A DNA stretch of 64,000 bases from Flaveria trinervia (taxonomy: Eukaryota; Streptophyta; Magnoliopsida; Asterales; Asteraceae): assembly GCA_025506515.1 (NCBI GenBank), contig CM046447.1, positions 91,173,498-91,237,497 on the forward strand. Reading direction: 5' to 3'. The notes beneath the pieces are model-generated. The model had not been told where the DNA came from, did not search any database, and worked only from the letters and a program-made list of their open reading frames with translations. Shown one piece after another: positions 62,024 to 64,000 of the stretch. Position 1 is the stretch's first letter. Every line of letters begins with the position of its first letter. Position numbers and translations under genes: made by a program.

Positions 62024-64000
62024 GTTAGAGTAAATTTGGAATGAAGAACATGAACAACAACAAAGAAGATTTAGGATGGTGTGAAGTGATTCGTATTTCG
62101 TAAAGAAAACCCTACGGAATTTACCTTCAAGAAAGAATTTAGAATTACACAGGAGCTCAAGTTAGGGCAATTTGGCGCTTTTATAGGTTTTCGTAGGGCC
62201 ACTAGTCAAAAGGTCAAACCCCTTTGAACATATATAGTCAATATTGTTAAATCAAGTAATCTTTTTTTATTTTCTCTTTTTTTCCTTTTTCTTTTCTCAT
62301 TTTCTTTCATCTTTATTATCTCGTATTTAATAGCTTAATGAGTGGTGTTGATGTGGTTAAGTAGGTATATACAAACGTATGAGTTAGGATGGGTTGATTT
62401 AGATATCTGAAAGTAAATAATAAAGATTAAATTATGTAAAACTGTGGCATACCAAGTATTTAGCATTTTGAAATCTATTTTGTTAACTTTTATAACTAAT
62501 TAGATTATTAAATTTAGCATTATAAAATACTATGACTAATTAAAATATTATATTCACACCTCAAAAATTATTTACTTAAATGATGAAAGTATTTTTATAA
62601 TTAATAAAAGAAGAAAAGAAACCTAAAATTTAAGTATTAGATTTAAAGTTTCAGGAATAACTTTCAGGCATTTAAAAATTTATCTAGTTAAATAATAAAT
62701 TTTTATAGTTAAATAATAAAAGAAAAAGGTATGCCTAAATTAGTAAAATGTGTGAATAATGAGTGTAAGGCGCCAACTTGTTTTTATACTAGTCTCAACA
62801 CACACTTACATTGTAAAATTATAAGCTAATTAAACTCATACGCATGCTTAATTTCTCATAAATTATGAGCTTGAACATCTAGCTTCATATTGTTATATTG
62901 TTGACATTAGATGGTACACTAGTACTAAGAGTCAAAATTTAATATGAAGACCATTCATGTTTAGAACTGATTAAAAGTATGTTAAGAGACTTAAATATAA
63001 AGTATTGTAGTTGTTGAATGAAAAGAAAGAAAAAAAAAAGACAATGGACATTGTCTTGTAAGTATCTTGTCAAAAATATACAAAGTTATTACCTTGTATG
63101 TGATAGTGCAAGTTTCACGTTGTCGAGGTGAGGTTTTGTCCAAAATGAAAAACACATCATAATGTCTCGAGTTCTTGACAAAATAACTATCATATCATAT
63201 CATCTTTTAAGTACTCAACAATCTAAGTGTTTCACTCTCGAGATATATAATAGGTCGTCAATGTATACAAAATTAGTGGCTAAATATACCTCCGATGTAG
63301 TTAACGTACCTTCCTTTATAAGAGAATATGTGACTGAATTAGTACGGGAGCACATCCAAGTGGAAGTAGTGTTCGTTCAACAACATCCATACAAGTATAC
63401 GAATCTGTAATTCTAACTTGATAAATAAATGTTCAAGTTTAATAAGAGATGGAAATGATGTTCAAGTTTAATGTATTATGTATTATTAATCTTTTAATCT
63501 ATTATTTATAAGACTGTTATACCACGACGACAATAGCAAAAAAATCTAATAATGTTATATCTTCTAGTGTAGTGAACATTATTGCAATAAATACTAAAAA
63601 TTTATATATAGTTATTTAATTATACGTACGTTATATTAAAATATGAACGTTGCATGAGATATTTATACACATTAAATATTTTATGTGGTCTGAACAACAA
63701 TCTTCACACCATATAAACATAGTGAAAACGAATATAAACTAAAAATCACTTCCATCATATATAACACAAGTCGGTGACAATGTATCGCAAGTTGAAACGG
63801 TCAAATCCAAAGGGTTCAAATAAACAATTGTCCATTATATAAATCTAAATTTCTTTAACTCCGCATTATATAAGTTTAAAAAACCTATATATTATATAAA
63901 AAGTTTAGTCAAAGTAATATTATGTTTACTTGCATAAAAAGAGTTGGTATAAAAGATGAAAGTGTATACGTTTAAAGATATGGACACATGTTCTGAGCAA
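62024..64000. other. Upstream region of HAC-like, copy 2
   Basis: Same content as 17638-19618, including the short inverted repeat and the unassigned 82-codon open frame (63162-63410). The window ends inside the repeated block, so its right boundary is unknown. Confidence 0.6.

Larger units (their letters stand above)
44383..64000. repeat. Copy 2 of the 19.6-kb block
   Basis: This is the second copy of 1-19618, in the same orientation. It extends further left than copy 1 can show, because the last cytochrome b561 exon (44013-44317) lies outside copy 1's visible part. Coding indels differ between the copies. Here HAC exons 6 and 9 and cytochrome b561 exon 3 are open, while HAC exon 4 has lost one base near 60526. 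See the findings for the contig-overlap interpretation. Confidence 0.97.

Overview
The window is plant nuclear DNA, and every host gene is split by GT-AG introns. The three recognisable genes are plant homologues: a cytochrome b561 ascorbate ferrireductase, the cytosolic phenylalanyl-tRNA synthetase beta chain, and a plant-type HAC (p300/CBP-like) histone acetyltransferase. They sit in AT-rich spacers full of retrotransposons and small DNA transposons. The copia and gypsy remnants look most like Asteraceae elements, but that is recognition from memory, not a search.

Layout. Positions 1-19618 and 44383-64000 are the same sequence: cytochrome b561 (-), a 944-bp divergent spacer, PheRS beta (+, 19 exons), a 2.9-kb spacer, HAC-like (-, 15 exons), and its upstream region. 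Between them lie: AT-rich spacer with a PIF/Harbinger remnant (19619-21889); a 5'-truncated Ty3/gypsy pol with its 3' LTR (21890-25830); a 100-N gap (25831-25930); a Ty1/copia element cut by that gap (25931-31857); gypsy-like LTR and gag-like debris (31858-35639); a second, internally deleted copia element (35640-40632); a Harbinger-like element (40713-41340); and a terminal-inverted-repeat element carrying a CCACCGCCG minisatellite (42325-43259).

Main conclusion. The two 19.6-kb copies differ, as far as I can see by eye, only by about two dozen 1-4 nt indels and no clear substitution, and the N gap lies between them. Several coding indels are complementary: copy 1 is broken where copy 2 is open, and the reverse. 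This fits one locus assembled twice, with two overlapping contigs laid end to end, better than a real duplication. Further 1-nt frame breaks shared by both copies (PheRS exon 13, four sites in HAC) look like uncorrected long-read errors, although a true pseudogene pair cannot be excluded from this window.

Biology. The host genes are not functionally linked. The most interesting one is the HAC-like gene. It keeps the PHD and HAT core, a first ZZ finger and TAZ2, but has only the last cysteine cluster of TAZ1, no second ZZ finger, a very short C-terminus, and two families of short internal protein repeats. I found no convincing new multi-gene system.
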